Below the pieces are notes generated by a model. The model was not told the DNA's origin, searched no databases, and was given only the letters and a program-made list of their open reading frames with translations. Below, piece by piece: positions 1 to 8,125 of a stretch of DNA of 38,970 nucleotides. The first letter of the stretch is position 1; every line of letters begins with the position of its first letter. Source of the stretch: JASGCK01 sp031538565 (GTDB lineage Bacteria > Pseudomonadota > Gammaproteobacteria > Burkholderiales > Burkholderiaceae_C); assembly GCA_031538565.1 (NCBI GenBank), contig JAVKLS010000017.1:1-38970 (forward strand), given 5' to 3'. Both the position numbers and the translations under genes were made by a program.

Positions 1-43
1 CCACCGCCTCTTGCTTAAATTGATCACTATGCCGTTTTGACAT
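1..43 (-). CDS. Transposase OrfA-like protein, N-terminus only (partial)
   Basis: Only 14 codons are visible before the gene leaves the window. The peptide begins MSKRHSDQFKQEAV, the pattern seen at the N-terminus of IS3/IS911-type OrfA proteins, where a helix-turn-helix domain starts with a basic stretch followed by F-K-x-E-A-V. The ATG at 43 is preceded by AAAGGAGG with a 6-base spacer, an excellent Shine-Dalgarno sequence. The family call rests on this short peptide and is therefore tentative. In intact elements OrfA pairs by frameshift with OrfB, the DDE integrase. Confidence 0.55.
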   Translation of the reverse strand, partial: MSKRHSDQFKQEAV

Positions 44-112
44 TTCTGTCCTCCTTTGGGGTTGATTAAAACCTTCAAAGGAATCCACTGTCTATTTTTG
101 TGGCTAGGTTCA
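1..112 (-). mobile_element. End of an IS3-family-like insertion sequence, cut by the window edge
   Basis: The first 43 bases encode, on the minus strand, the start of a protein resembling an IS3-family OrfA, with a strong ribosome binding site AAAGGAGG just before its ATG. The stretch between this start and rarA has no other gene. A plausible outer terminus is the TGAACC at 107-112 (read on the minus strand), because many IS3-family ends begin with TG. The second terminus and target duplication lie outside the window, so the boundary is a guess. The element would sit downstream of the rarA stop codon and disrupts nothing visible. Confidence 0.45.
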
Positions 113-180
113 AAAGCGGACAAGTCTATTTACTTGCAACACGCGGGCACCGCCAAAAGCGCGCATTCAAAAGCTCTGGG

Positions 181-1491
181 TTATGCGGCTCGCGCATTCA
201 TGGCTTTGAGTTCGCGCATTTTTTGCGCGATTTTTATTTCCAAACCTCGCTCCACAGGCTGATAAAAATGCGGCGGATTCATGCCATCTGGAAAATACGA
301 TTCACCCGCAGCAAAAGCGTCTGACTCATCGTGCGCGTAGCGATAGTCTTTGCCGTAGTTCAACTCTTTTAAAAGTTGAGTAGGCGCATTTCGCAGATGC
401 AGCGGGATCGGTCTTGTTCCATCTTGTTTAATAAAATTTTTTGCTGCTTTAAAAGCTGTGTACACCGCATTAGATTTGGGCGCAACGGCCAAATACACCG
501 CCACTTGCGCTAGGGTCAGTTCGCCCTCGGGAGACCCCAGTCGCTCATAAGTTTTTGCAGCATCCAGCGCAAGCCGAAGCGCGCGCGGATCGGCAAGACC
601 AATATCCTCAGATGCCATGCGAATCAAGCGCCGAATGATGTAGTGCGGATCAACGCCGCCATCGAGCATCCGCACCAGCCAGTACAGCGCCGCATCGGGA
701 TCGGAGCCACGCACTGATTTGTGCAGGGCTGAAATCGTGTCGTAGAACTGCTCGCCATTTTTGTCGCAACGGCGCAAGCGCTCGCCCAGCACTTTTTGCA
801 ACCAATCGCTCGTGATAAGCGCCATAGGGTCTTTGACTGCCGCCACACCCAGCGTCTCGACTGTGTTGATAAGCCTGCGCGCATCGCCATCGGCATAGGC
901 GATCAGGGTTTGCTCGGCGATGTCGTCCACCTGCAAAGCACCTGACTCAAGCAAAGCCTTTTTCAAAATCGCCCGCAAGTCTTCGTCCCGTATGGGCTCG
1001 AGTACATAGACCATCGCACGCGACAGCAAAGCAGAGTTCACTTCAAACGAGGGATTTTCCGTAGTCGCTCCTATAAACGTAAACAAGCCCGACTCCACGT
1101 GCGGCAAAAATGCATCTTGTTGGTTTTTGTTAAAGCGATGAACTTCGTCCACAAAAACGATGCTGCGCCGTCCCAATTGCTCCGCGGCTTGCGCTAGCTC
1201 GACGGCTTCACGGATTTCCTTTACACCGCCTAGCACCGCGCTGATGTTGATGAACTGGGCATCAAACGCATTAACCATCAGTCGTGCAATGGTGGTTTTA
1301 CCCACGCCTGGCGGCCCCCACAAAATCACGCTGTGCGGCACGCCCGCTTCAAACGCCATTCGTAGCGCCGTTCCCGCGCCTAGCACGCGCTCTTGCCCTA
1401 CCACCTCATCCAAGGTCTTAGGGCGCAGGCGCTCGGCTAGCGGCATATGCGAAGGCGCGTGCGCGAATGAATGAGTCGAGGCACTCTTCAT
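181..1491 (-). CDS. rarA: Replication-associated recombination protein A (AAA+ ATPase)
   Basis: A 436-residue RarA/MgsA, a clamp-loader-like AAA+ ATPase that acts at stalled replication forks and binds SSB and DNA ends. Visible are the N-terminal LAERLRPKTLDEVVGQ signature, Walker A GPPGVGKT (residues 59-66) and Walker B FVDEVHRF near residue 115. An arginine-finger region and the C-terminal oligomerisation domain with YKYAH/FxP-like motifs (here DYRYAHDE and YFPDGM) follow. Length is normal for the family. The ATG overlaps the lolA stop by 4 bases (ATGA), implying translational coupling. It is the last gene of the ftsK-lolA-rarA run; in many betaproteobacteria serS follows, but here the next thing is an IS end. 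Confidence 0.96.
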   Translation of the reverse strand: MKSASTHSFAHAPSHMPLAERLRPKTLDEVVGQERVLGAGTALRMAFEAGVPHSVILWGPPGVGKTTIARLMVNAFDAQFINISAVLGGVKEIREAVELAQAAEQLGRRSIVFVDEVHRFNKNQQDAFLPHVESGLFTFIGATTENPSFEVNSALLSRAMVYVLEPIRDEDLRAILKKALLESGALQVDDIAEQTLIAYADGDARRLINTVETLGVAAVKDPMALITSDWLQKVLGERLRRCDKNGEQFYDTISALHKSVRGSDPDAALYWLVRMLDGGVDPHYIIRRLIRMASEDIGLADPRALRLALDAAKTYERLGSPEGELTLAQVAVYLAVAPKSNAVYTAFKAAKNFIKQDGTRPIPLHLRNAPTQLLKELNYGKDYRYAHDESDAFAAGESYFPDGMNPPHFYQPVERGLEIKIAQKMRELKAMNARAA

Positions 1492-2180
1492 TGCTTGAGC
1501 ACATCAGCACCCACAGGCGGCTTAAAGCTGAAATCTGCGGGCGTGAGCTTGATATTGATTTGCACTTTGTCAAACGCAATGCGTGAGGTTTGTCCAAAGC
1601 TATCCACCATTTCAAGCACCGCAATTTCAACCCCACTGACGGTTTTTCTAAATCCAACTTTGACGCTTTGCAACAAGCCGCTCTCTTGTTGATTTTTTTT
1701 AGATGTTGCCAGCACCCACTGCAAATCGTCGGCGACTTTGCTGGGCGCGGATTGCAAATCAAACTGCGCTTGCAAAGCTTGCAAATTAGGTGCGGACGCA
1801 AAAATAGCAGCAGGACTGCCTGCCATCACACTTGCCAACTTGCGCGAGGTGACTTGATTTAAATCCACATCCCACAACCACAAGGTTTGTCCGTCAGCCA
1901 CAATGGTTTGTGCAAACGGCTGGGTATAGACAAACTTAAAACGATTAGGGCGTAAAAACTCAAACGTGCCGTGCGACAGCTTAGTCTTGCTCGACTTCGC
2001 ATTTGCCGCATCGCCGCGTACGTTGCTGCTGCTAGGCGAGGTGACGGTTTGCACAAAGTCGGCTCGTCCATTTTGGGTGGATTGAATAAATTGATCGAGT
2101 GCTTCTAGCCCGCTGGCATGGGCTGACAAAACACTTGTCACCCAAGAAGTCATGACAAATAAAAAATGCCGCACAGCCAA
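1488..2180 (-). CDS. lolA: Outer-membrane lipoprotein carrier protein LolA
   Basis: A periplasmic chaperone of 230 residues that receives lipoproteins from LolCDE and passes them to LolB at the outer membrane. Residues 1-22 form a signal peptide (basic start, hydrophobic core, cleavage after SAHA). The mature part starts with LEALDQFIQSTQNGRADFVQ and contains the FKFVYTQPFAQTIVADGQTLWLWD segment, typical of LolA (split here only by quotation). The start is a TTG at 2180: AGGGGA lies about 5 bases upstream inside the end of the previous gene, whereas the internal ATG (Met10) would cut into the signal peptide. The gap to the upstream ATPase stop is 2 bases and the gene overlaps rarA by 4. Confidence 0.9.
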   Translation of the reverse strand: MAVRHFLFVMTSWVTSVLSAHASGLEALDQFIQSTQNGRADFVQTVTSPSSSNVRGDAANAKSSKTKLSHGTFEFLRPNRFKFVYTQPFAQTIVADGQTLWLWDVDLNQVTSRKLASVMAGSPAAIFASAPNLQALQAQFDLQSAPSKVADDLQWVLATSKKNQQESGLLQSVKVGFRKTVSGVEIAVLEMVDSFGQTSRIAFDKVQINIKLTPADFSFKPPVGADVLKQ

Positions 2181-2182
2181 AA

Positions 2183-3373
2183 TTATCCCCTATCGAGATA
2201 GTTCCCCATGATTCGCCGCATATACTGAGCAAACAAGGGAACGGTAAAAGCAGTATCACCATGCGAAGGGCTATAAATCATGCCCTTTGTGATAAGTGAT
2301 TGGCGTAGCGGTGCAACTTGATTGACCTCTCTTTTCATTACCGCCGCAATATCGCCAGAGCGCGGGGTATCGGTTTCAAGCTCAGCCATCGCACGCATAT
2401 ACATTTTTTCAGTTGGCGTGCACCGATCAAAGCGCACACGGAAAAAGTCCGCATCTAATTGCGTGAGAGCTAATTGCGTAGCCAACAATGCATCCTCTTG
2501 CGTAACGGGTGAGCTTGCCGCCACGTCCCAGCAATGACTCCCCCATTCCTGTAAAAAATATGGATAACCTTTCGTTTGCAACAAAATTTCGTCAATCGCC
2601 TCTTGTGAAAACAATAATCCCTTCGCTTGGGATGGATGCTGTATTGCAACGGTTGCGGATACAGTATCTAGCGCGCCAATCACAGGGAAGTTAAACAAAC
2701 GCTCGGCATACGATTTAGCTTTTCCAACATTACCAACCAATTGCGGTAAGCCTGCGCCCACCAAAGCAACAGGGAGCTGCTTTTGTGCACAGGAATGCAA
2801 AGCAGAAATAAGCGCAGTCAATTGCACTTCAGGGACATATTGCAATTCATCAATGAATAGCACAACGGCCGTCGATTTTTCCTTGGCAGCAGCGCCTAAA
2901 GCTTGAAATACCTCGATTAAGTCGAAATCAAGATTGCCTGTATCTGCCACCCCATCTTGTTTACCAAGATCAAAGCTAAACTCCATGCCGTTGTACTTCA
3001 ATTTGGCCGCACCAATAAAGCTGCCTAATGCCCTTACTGCACGAGAAACGGCATCACCAACACCAGCCATGCGATCCAATTTAAGTAGCGCAGTCCGCAA
3101 ACTTGGCACAATCATGGCTGGGAGATCGCGACCTTCTGGCGACTCAAATTGCACGCAAATCGAACCCGTTGTCTCGGCATCATTTTTAAGACGATTGAGT
3201 AAAACGGTCTTCCCCACACCACGTAGTCCAACCATTAGAACGCTTTTTGCAGCCATCCCTTTTTGGATGCGATGCAAGGCAATTGAGACATCTTCAATAA
3301 TTTTTTTCCGCCCCGCCAACTCTGGAGGCTGCGTACCCGCGCCTGGTGCAAATGGATTATCTCTAGGATTCAT
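2183..3373 (-). CDS. AAA-family ATPase with C-terminal winged-helix-like region (Orc1-like/STAND-type), inserted between ftsK and lolA
   Basis: From the ATG at 3373 the product has 396 residues. The N-terminus (NPFAPGAGTQPPELAGR) is characteristic of a widespread but poorly studied bacterial ATPase family. Walker A GLRGVGKT lies at residues 49-56, Walker B VVLFIDELQYV at about 170-180, and a sensor-type segment VALVGAGLPQL after it. The C-terminus (GDIAAVMKREVNQVAPLRQSL) looks like a winged helix. No signal or membrane segment is present. A TTG at 3382 is an alternative start; neither has a clear Shine-Dalgarno, and the upstream DNA is very AT-rich. It separates ftsK from lolA, which are usually adjacent. 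The biological role is unknown; DNA-related or signal-sensing NTPase is the most I can say. Confidence 0.8.
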   Translation of the reverse strand: MNPRDNPFAPGAGTQPPELAGRKKIIEDVSIALHRIQKGMAAKSVLMVGLRGVGKTVLLNRLKNDAETTGSICVQFESPEGRDLPAMIVPSLRTALLKLDRMAGVGDAVSRAVRALGSFIGAAKLKYNGMEFSFDLGKQDGVADTGNLDFDLIEVFQALGAAAKEKSTAVVLFIDELQYVPEVQLTALISALHSCAQKQLPVALVGAGLPQLVGNVGKAKSYAERLFNFPVIGALDTVSATVAIQHPSQAKGLLFSQEAIDEILLQTKGYPYFLQEWGSHCWDVAASSPVTQEDALLATQLALTQLDADFFRVRFDRCTPTEKMYMRAMAELETDTPRSGDIAAVMKREVNQVAPLRQSLITKGMIYSPSHGDTAFTVPLFAQYMRRIMGNYLDRG

Positions 3374-3452
3374 AGTTATCAATATTATTGCAGTTTATTG
3401 AATTTAGATAAATTTAAATAAGTTTGCTATAAATGAGATTTTTTACGCCCCT

Positions 3453-5792
3453 TCAATCTTCATTCCGTGCAGGAAGCAAAATATCCCGCTGACCGCTGCT
3501 CGATAGGCTACTGACCAAGCCCGCCTTCTCCATTGCTTCCAAGATATTAGCGGCGCGGTTGTAACCAATTTTGAGATGTCGCTGCACGAGTGAAATGCTG
3601 GCTTTGCGATTTTTCAAAACAATTTCTACCGCTTGGTCGTACAGCGCATCTTTTTCACTGCCGCTACCGCCATTACCCATTAACCCGCCCAGCGTATCGC
3701 CATCAGCCTCACCGCCCTCGAGCACGCCGTCAATGTAATTAGCTTCGCCTTGGCTTTTAAGAAAGTTCACCACACGGTGTACCTCCTCATCGCTCACAAA
3801 CGCGCCGTGTACGCGAGTGGGAAAGCCCGTTCCGCTTGGCATATAAAGCATATCGCCCATGCCAAGCAAGGCTTCTGCACCCATTTGATCAAGAATGGTT
3901 CGGCTATCAATTTTGCTGCTGACTTGAAAGGCGATGCGCGTGGGAATGTTTGCTTTTATCAAACCCGTAATGACATCGACCGAAGGGCGTTGCGTTGCCA
4001 AAATTAAATGAATCCCCGCAGCCCGCGCTTTTTGCGCCAATCGCGCAATGAGCTCTTCGATTTTTTTGCCGATCACCATCATCAAGTCGGCAAGCTCGTC
4101 AATCACAATCACGATGTGGGGGAGCACTTCGAGCGGTTCGGGCTCTTCGGTATTGAGCGCAAACGGATTGGGGATGAGCTCGCCGCGTGCTTTGGCCTCC
4201 ACAATTTTGCTATTGAAACCCGCTAGATTGCGAACGCCCATTTTGCTCATCAACTTGTAGCGCCGTTCCATCTCCGCCACGCACCAGTTAAGACCGTGCG
4301 CGGCTTGGCGCATATCGGTGACTACGGGTGCAATTAAATGTGGAATGCCTTCGTAAATGCTCATCTCCAGCATTTTGGGATCGATCAGCAGCAGGCGCAC
4401 CTCGTGCGCTTCGGCCTTGTAGAGCAGGGACAAAATCATGGCGTTAATGCCTACGGACTTGCCTGATCCCGTAGTTCCAGCCACCAAGCAATGCGGCATT
4501 TTGGCAAGGTCGGCAACAATGGGAAGCCCTGCAATATCTTTGCCCAGTCCCATCGTGAGCAAGGATTTTGCGTCGTTATATTCGTTTGCACCCAAGATTT
4601 CTGAGAGCCGAATCATTTGCCGCTTGCTATTGGGCAGCTCCAGCGCCATGCAGTTTTTGCCTGGAATGGTTTCAATGACACGAATGGAGACGAGACTGAG
4701 GCTTCGCGCCAAATCTTTTGCTAAGCCCACAATTTGCGAGCCCTTCACACCCGTTGCGGGTTCGATTTCGTAGCGCGTAACCACAGGACCTGGCATGGCA
4801 GCGGTCACTAGCACTTCCACGCCAAAGTCTTTGAGTTTTTTTTCAATCAAACGACTGGTCATTTCCAGTGTTTGTATAGAGACGGATTCTTGCTTGGTCA
4901 GTGACGGATCAAGCAAATCCACACGCGGTAGTTGCTTGCTAGTTTCGTCCATAAAAAGCGAGTGTTGACTCTCTCGCACGACACGTTTGCTCACAACCTG
5001 CGTTTTGGGTTGCTCGATTTTAATAAGCGAAGTCGCCACAGACGCTGGCGCGACGATCAGACCAGCTGCCAATTCGTGCGTCTGCGCTTGGTCGTCGTCG
5101 CTTACGGCGGCAGCGTGCACAGTCTCGTGCAGTTGGCTCACCGCTACGCGGTCGTGCAGCACTTGCACTTCGCGCGCGCGCGCCGCTTGCAAGCCAAGCT
5201 CCATGTCATGCACGGTCTCTAATCGTCTACGTTTAGCACTTTGTAAGTTATCTAACGCTACGCCCAACTGCAAAGCAAGCGAACTCCAGCGAAATGACAA
5301 CGCCCACTGCAAAATGAAAAGCCACACCGCTAGTAAACCCAAAAGTGCAGTCGATTGATGCCTTGCCAGCCAAGGTATCGCTTTAAGTAGCGCACCCGCC
5401 AAAAACCCACCAAGCAAGCCACCCGCTTGACTAGGCAACTGAGCATCCCACGATTGCCCCACCAGCCACTCAATCATGCTGCCCAGTGCCACCAATCCAA
5501 AAATTAAAATCGTCGAAAAGCGCCTAGGCATTCGTGCAGGCAACAAAAAATAAGTGAGATACAAGACGGGCACAAGCAGCACAAACCAACCCGTAACATA
5601 GAGGCTAATATCCGAAACATAAGCGCCTAAAGCTCCTAGCCAATTATTGATGGGCGCCCTCGTCACGCTGTTTACATGGCGGCCGCTAGTGGACCATGCC
5701 GCATCGCTCATCGAATGGCTGATCAAGGCAATCGCCCAGACTAGCAAAATCGCGCAGCCAAACCAGCGTTGTAATTGAGGTGGAAATTTCAT
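3453..5792 (-). CDS. ftsK: DNA translocase FtsK
   Basis: FtsK pumps chromosome DNA at the division septum and activates XerCD at dif. From Met at 5792 the protein has 779 residues: hydrophobic N-terminus with about four to five membrane segments, a short linker, then the motor with Walker A VAGTTGSGKS (around residue 440), Walker B HIVIVIDELADLMM, and a C-terminal gamma domain (SISLVQRHLKIGYNRAANIL) that binds KOPS sites. The reading frame stays open to an ATG at 5840, which would add 16 residues and overlap the trxB start; I prefer 5792 because MKFPPQLQRW directly precedes the first membrane helix. No strong Shine-Dalgarno is seen at either. The linker is short, as in many betaproteobacterial FtsK. 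Confidence 0.95.
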   Translation of the reverse strand: MKFPPQLQRWFGCAILLVWAIALISHSMSDAAWSTSGRHVNSVTRAPINNWLGALGAYVSDISLYVTGWFVLLVPVLYLTYFLLPARMPRRFSTILIFGLVALGSMIEWLVGQSWDAQLPSQAGGLLGGFLAGALLKAIPWLARHQSTALLGLLAVWLFILQWALSFRWSSLALQLGVALDNLQSAKRRRLETVHDMELGLQAARAREVQVLHDRVAVSQLHETVHAAAVSDDDQAQTHELAAGLIVAPASVATSLIKIEQPKTQVVSKRVVRESQHSLFMDETSKQLPRVDLLDPSLTKQESVSIQTLEMTSRLIEKKLKDFGVEVLVTAAMPGPVVTRYEIEPATGVKGSQIVGLAKDLARSLSLVSIRVIETIPGKNCMALELPNSKRQMIRLSEILGANEYNDAKSLLTMGLGKDIAGLPIVADLAKMPHCLVAGTTGSGKSVGINAMILSLLYKAEAHEVRLLLIDPKMLEMSIYEGIPHLIAPVVTDMRQAAHGLNWCVAEMERRYKLMSKMGVRNLAGFNSKIVEAKARGELIPNPFALNTEEPEPLEVLPHIVIVIDELADLMMVIGKKIEELIARLAQKARAAGIHLILATQRPSVDVITGLIKANIPTRIAFQVSSKIDSRTILDQMGAEALLGMGDMLYMPSGTGFPTRVHGAFVSDEEVHRVVNFLKSQGEANYIDGVLEGGEADGDTLGGLMGNGGSGSEKDALYDQAVEIVLKNRKASISLVQRHLKIGYNRAANILEAMEKAGLVSSLSSSGQRDILLPARNED

Positions 5793-5838
5793 AGCCGCAT
5801 AAAATAGAGTCCCTAGTTTACTAAAGGCCACGCACATC

Positions 5839-6801
5839 ATGCCCGATCACCCCGCCTCACCCACCCAACACGCTAAAGTTCTTATTTTGGGATCAGGTCC
5901 TGCAGGCTACACCGCCGCCGTTTACGCTGCTCGCGCCAATCTAAGCCCTGTACTTATTACAGGCATTGCACAAGGCGGGCAGCTAATGACAACCACCGAG
6001 GTTGATAACTGGCCCGCGGACGTCATGGGCGTGCAAGGCCCTGACCTCATGCAGCGCTTTTCTGAGCATGCTTTGCGCTTTAAAACCGATATCGTGTACG
6101 ACCACATCCACACCGTCGATTTTTCCAAACGCCCCTTCACACTCACAGGCGATAGCGGCATTTATACCTGCGACTCACTCATCATTGCCACAGGTGCATC
6201 GGCTAAATATTTGGGGCTACCTTCAGAAACCGAATTCATGGGACGCGGCGTCAGTGGCTGCGCCACCTGCGATGGTTTTTTCTACAAAAACCAAGTCTGC
6301 TGCGTCGTAGGCGGCGGCAATACCGCCGTAGAGGAAGCACTGTACTTATCCAACATTGCGAAAAAAGTGTACTTGGTACACCGCCGTGACAAATTTAAAG
6401 CCGAGGCGATTTTGATTGACAAGCTAATGGACAAAGTTGCTAGCGGCAAGATCGAGCTCAAAACCTTTCAAACATTAGAAGAAGTGCTAGGCGACCCATC
6501 GGGCGTGACAGGCATTCGCTTGAAATCAACGCAAAGCGGCAAACTAGAAAATATTACGCTCCAAGGTTGCTTTATCGCCATTGGCCACGCGCCCAATACC
6601 GAAATTTTTAACGGCCAGCTCGAAATGAATGGCGGTTACATCGTCACCCAAACAGGACTTAAAGGCTTTGCCACGCAAACCAGCGTACCTGGTATTTTTG
6701 CAGCGGGCGACGTGCAAGACCATGTGTATCGCCAAGCCATTACCAGCGCGGGCACAGGTTGCATGGCAGCACTAGACGCACAGCGATTTTTGGAACAATA
6801 A
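5839..6801 (+). CDS. trxB: Thioredoxin-disulfide reductase
   Basis: A 320-residue flavoprotein that reduces thioredoxin with NADPH in the cytoplasm. The FAD-binding GSGPAGYTAA is at residues 18-27, the redox-active CATC near residue 140, the NADPH-binding GGGNTAVEEA just after, and the C-terminal FAD motif GIFAAGDVQDH near residue 290. Length is standard. An AAAGG element lies about 12 bases before the ATG. The gene is divergent from ftsK, with at most 46 bp between them; if ftsK used its upstream ATG the two start codons would share the CATG at 5838-5841. Confidence 0.97.
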   Translation: MPDHPASPTQHAKVLILGSGPAGYTAAVYAARANLSPVLITGIAQGGQLMTTTEVDNWPADVMGVQGPDLMQRFSEHALRFKTDIVYDHIHTVDFSKRPFTLTGDSGIYTCDSLIIATGASAKYLGLPSETEFMGRGVSGCATCDGFFYKNQVCCVVGGGNTAVEEALYLSNIAKKVYLVHRRDKFKAEAILIDKLMDKVASGKIELKTFQTLEEVLGDPSGVTGIRLKSTQSGKLENITLQGCFIAIGHAPNTEIFNGQLEMNGGYIVTQTGLKGFATQTSVPGIFAAGDVQDHVYRQAITSAGTGCMAALDAQRFLEQ

Positions 6802-6949
6802 ACTCACTATAATTAGCCTCTTCCCACAAGTCGCGCAAGCGATGTTTAGGGGTATTAGACCGCTAGTCGCGCTTGGGCGTAAAGCTTGACCGATTGAGCG
6901 AGGTGCGATCCGCAAGGATTGTTTATTTTTCAAAAGAAAGAAGTGTCAC
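6802..6949 (+). promoter_or_regulatory. Probable promoter and long 5' leader of rpmB-rpmG
   Basis: A perfect TATAAT at 6808-6813 follows the trxB stop almost immediately, and would start transcription near 6820. No good TTGACA-like -35 lies 16-18 bases upstream. The resulting leader of about 130 bases is long for this compact window. It contains small hairpin candidates, for example ATCC-GCAA-GGAT at about 6909-6920, but nothing I can assign to a known riboswitch or ribosomal-protein autoregulatory fold. Confidence 0.4.
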
Positions 6950-7183
6950 ATGGCACGTGTATGCGAAGTAACGGGCAAAGCCCCCATGGTTGGGAACAAT
7001 GTCTCCCACGCCAACAACAAAACCAAACGCCGTTTTTTGCCTAATCTGCAATATCGCCGTTTTTGGATTGAAAGCGAAAACCGCTGGATTCGTCTGCGTA
7101 TCAGCAGTGCGGCTCTGCGTTTAATCGACAAAAACGGTATCGACTCTGTGCTCGCAGATATGCGCGCTCGTGGACAAATCTAA
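6950..7183 (+). CDS. rpmB: 50S ribosomal protein L28
   Basis: A 77-residue large-subunit ribosomal protein. The opening ARVCEVTGKAPMVGNNVSH and the basic NKTKRRFLPNLQ are diagnostic for bacterial L28; this is the usual length for proteobacteria. An AAAGAAAGAAG stretch upstream provides a weak ribosome binding site. rpmG follows after 12 bases, the classic rpmBG pair. Expression is likely driven by the TATAAT-containing promoter after trxB. Confidence 0.98.
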   Translation: MARVCEVTGKAPMVGNNVSHANNKTKRRFLPNLQYRRFWIESENRWIRLRISSAALRLIDKNGIDSVLADMRARGQI

Positions 7184-7195
7184 GGAGATCACATC

Positions 7196-7363
7196 ATGGC
7201 AAAAGGCGCACGCGAAAAAATCAAACTCGAATCTACTGCTGGTACGGGTCATTTTTACACCACCACTAAAAACAAAAAGACGATGCCTGAAAAAATGCTC
7301 ATCAGCAAATTTGACCCCAAGGCACGCAAGCACGTGGAATACAAAGAAATCAAACTCAAGTAA
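7196..7363 (+). CDS. rpmG: 50S ribosomal protein L33
   Basis: A 55-residue ribosomal protein. The sequence MAKGAREKIKLESTAGTGHF and the later TTTKNKKTMPEKM are typical of the L33 form without the zinc-binding cysteine pairs, so this copy does not depend on zinc. The start has AGGAG 8 bases upstream. It forms an operon with rpmB and is followed within 20 bases by a strong hairpin terminator. Confidence 0.97.
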   Translation: MAKGAREKIKLESTAGTGHFYTTTKNKKTMPEKMLISKFDPKARKHVEYKEIKLK

Positions 7364-7382
7364 TTTGGTTTGACTTACACCC

Positions 7383-7413
7383 AAAAGCGCTCCTAGTTCT
7401 AGGGGCGCTTTTT
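7383..7413. terminator. Bidirectional intrinsic terminator between rpmG and the opposing methyltransferase gene
   Basis: AAAAGCGCTCCTAG pairs with CTAGGGGCGCTTTT with a single G-T mismatch and a tight turn between them. The 3' arm runs into a T-rich stretch on the plus strand, and the 5' side is A-rich, so the hairpin can work for both strands. It overlaps the last codons of the minus-strand methyltransferase gene (stop at 7399-7401). Confidence 0.85.
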
Positions 7414-8124
7414 ATTTGTTTTGCTGCTTCTCAGTCCACGCGGACGCGGGGTAGGAAGGGGATTGATCGGCAAATCCGCAAGCCGTGGCAGCTTCCACGC
7501 TCTACGCCGCAGCGGACGCACTGCCATGACACGCTTTTGAGCGATCACACAATAAAGCCCCTCACACTTTGGCCAAGCACCGCGCTCGACGGACTCCACC
7601 ACTAAGCCCAGCTCTTCCAGCGAAGCCTTGAGTCGCGATAGTCCGTAAATCTGCGTACCTTCTGGCAATTGCTTACCGCCCAATTGATGTAGCACACCCC
7701 AACGACTCAATGCATGAAAGCCAACAAAAATAGCGCGACCTTCGGGGACGAGCACACGTGCCACTTCGTCCAGCACAGCATCGGGGTCAGAGTGCACATC
7801 CAGAGTCAGCGGCAGCGTCACCAAATCCAGCGTCGCTGCAAAAAATGGCAACGCTGACGCATTAGCAAACAAGGCGGCGCGATCATCCAGACACGCACCT
7901 GCGGACATCCAGCGATGTGTGATACGACTTTTGGCAAAAGTTTGCACGCTAGGCGCGTCCAATTGCAATGCGTGATAGCCAAAAATATCCTCCACCGCCA
8001 AGTCAAAGCGCTGCTGCGCCCAAGCGCGAGTTCGCGCCCCCGCACTTGCGAGATCGCTCGACTCCAACCAAGGATTGAGCGACGGCGCAAGACCAGGTGC
8101 TAAACCTATAATTTGATTGCTCAT
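7399..8124 (-). CDS. Methyltransferase-type-11-like SAM-dependent methyltransferase
   Basis: From the ATG at 8124 the product has 241 residues. The segment LPLTLDVHSDPDAVLDEV followed by ARVLVPEGRAIFVGFHALS is the post-motif I part of a class I methyltransferase and matches the small methyltransferase often found beside gloB in betaproteobacteria. The canonical GxGxG motif I is not evident (the region reads VEDIFGYHALQLDAP), so SAM binding and activity are uncertain. I chose 8124 over a further upstream start at 8166 because AAGG lies about 6 bases before it. The ATG shares the CATG at 8122-8125 with the divergent gloB start. The C-terminus is proline- and arginine-rich. Confidence 0.75.
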   Translation of the reverse strand: MSNQIIGLAPGLAPSLNPWLESSDLASAGARTRAWAQQRFDLAVEDIFGYHALQLDAPSVQTFAKSRITHRWMSAGACLDDRAALFANASALPFFAATLDLVTLPLTLDVHSDPDAVLDEVARVLVPEGRAIFVGFHALSRWGVLHQLGGKQLPEGTQIYGLSRLKASLEELGLVVESVERGAWPKCEGLYCVIAQKRVMAVRPLRRRAWKLPRLADLPINPLPTPRPRGLRSSKTNKKRP

Positions 8125-8125
8125 G
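8107..8125 (+). promoter_or_regulatory. gloB -10 box next to overlapping divergent start codons
   Basis: TATAAT occupies 8107-8112 and the gloB ATG begins at 8123, only 10 bases later, so transcription would begin 3-5 bases before the ATG. The -10 box lies within the coding region of the methyltransferase gene on the other strand. No Shine-Dalgarno is visible before gloB. The -35 is poor; TTGAGC at 8075-8080 is too far away. This is an inference from sequence spacing only. Confidence 0.35.

Noticed and set aside
6820..6949. Riboswitch or ribosomal-protein operator in the rpmB leader
   Set aside because: Only short, imperfect hairpins can be drawn, and none matches a known fold.
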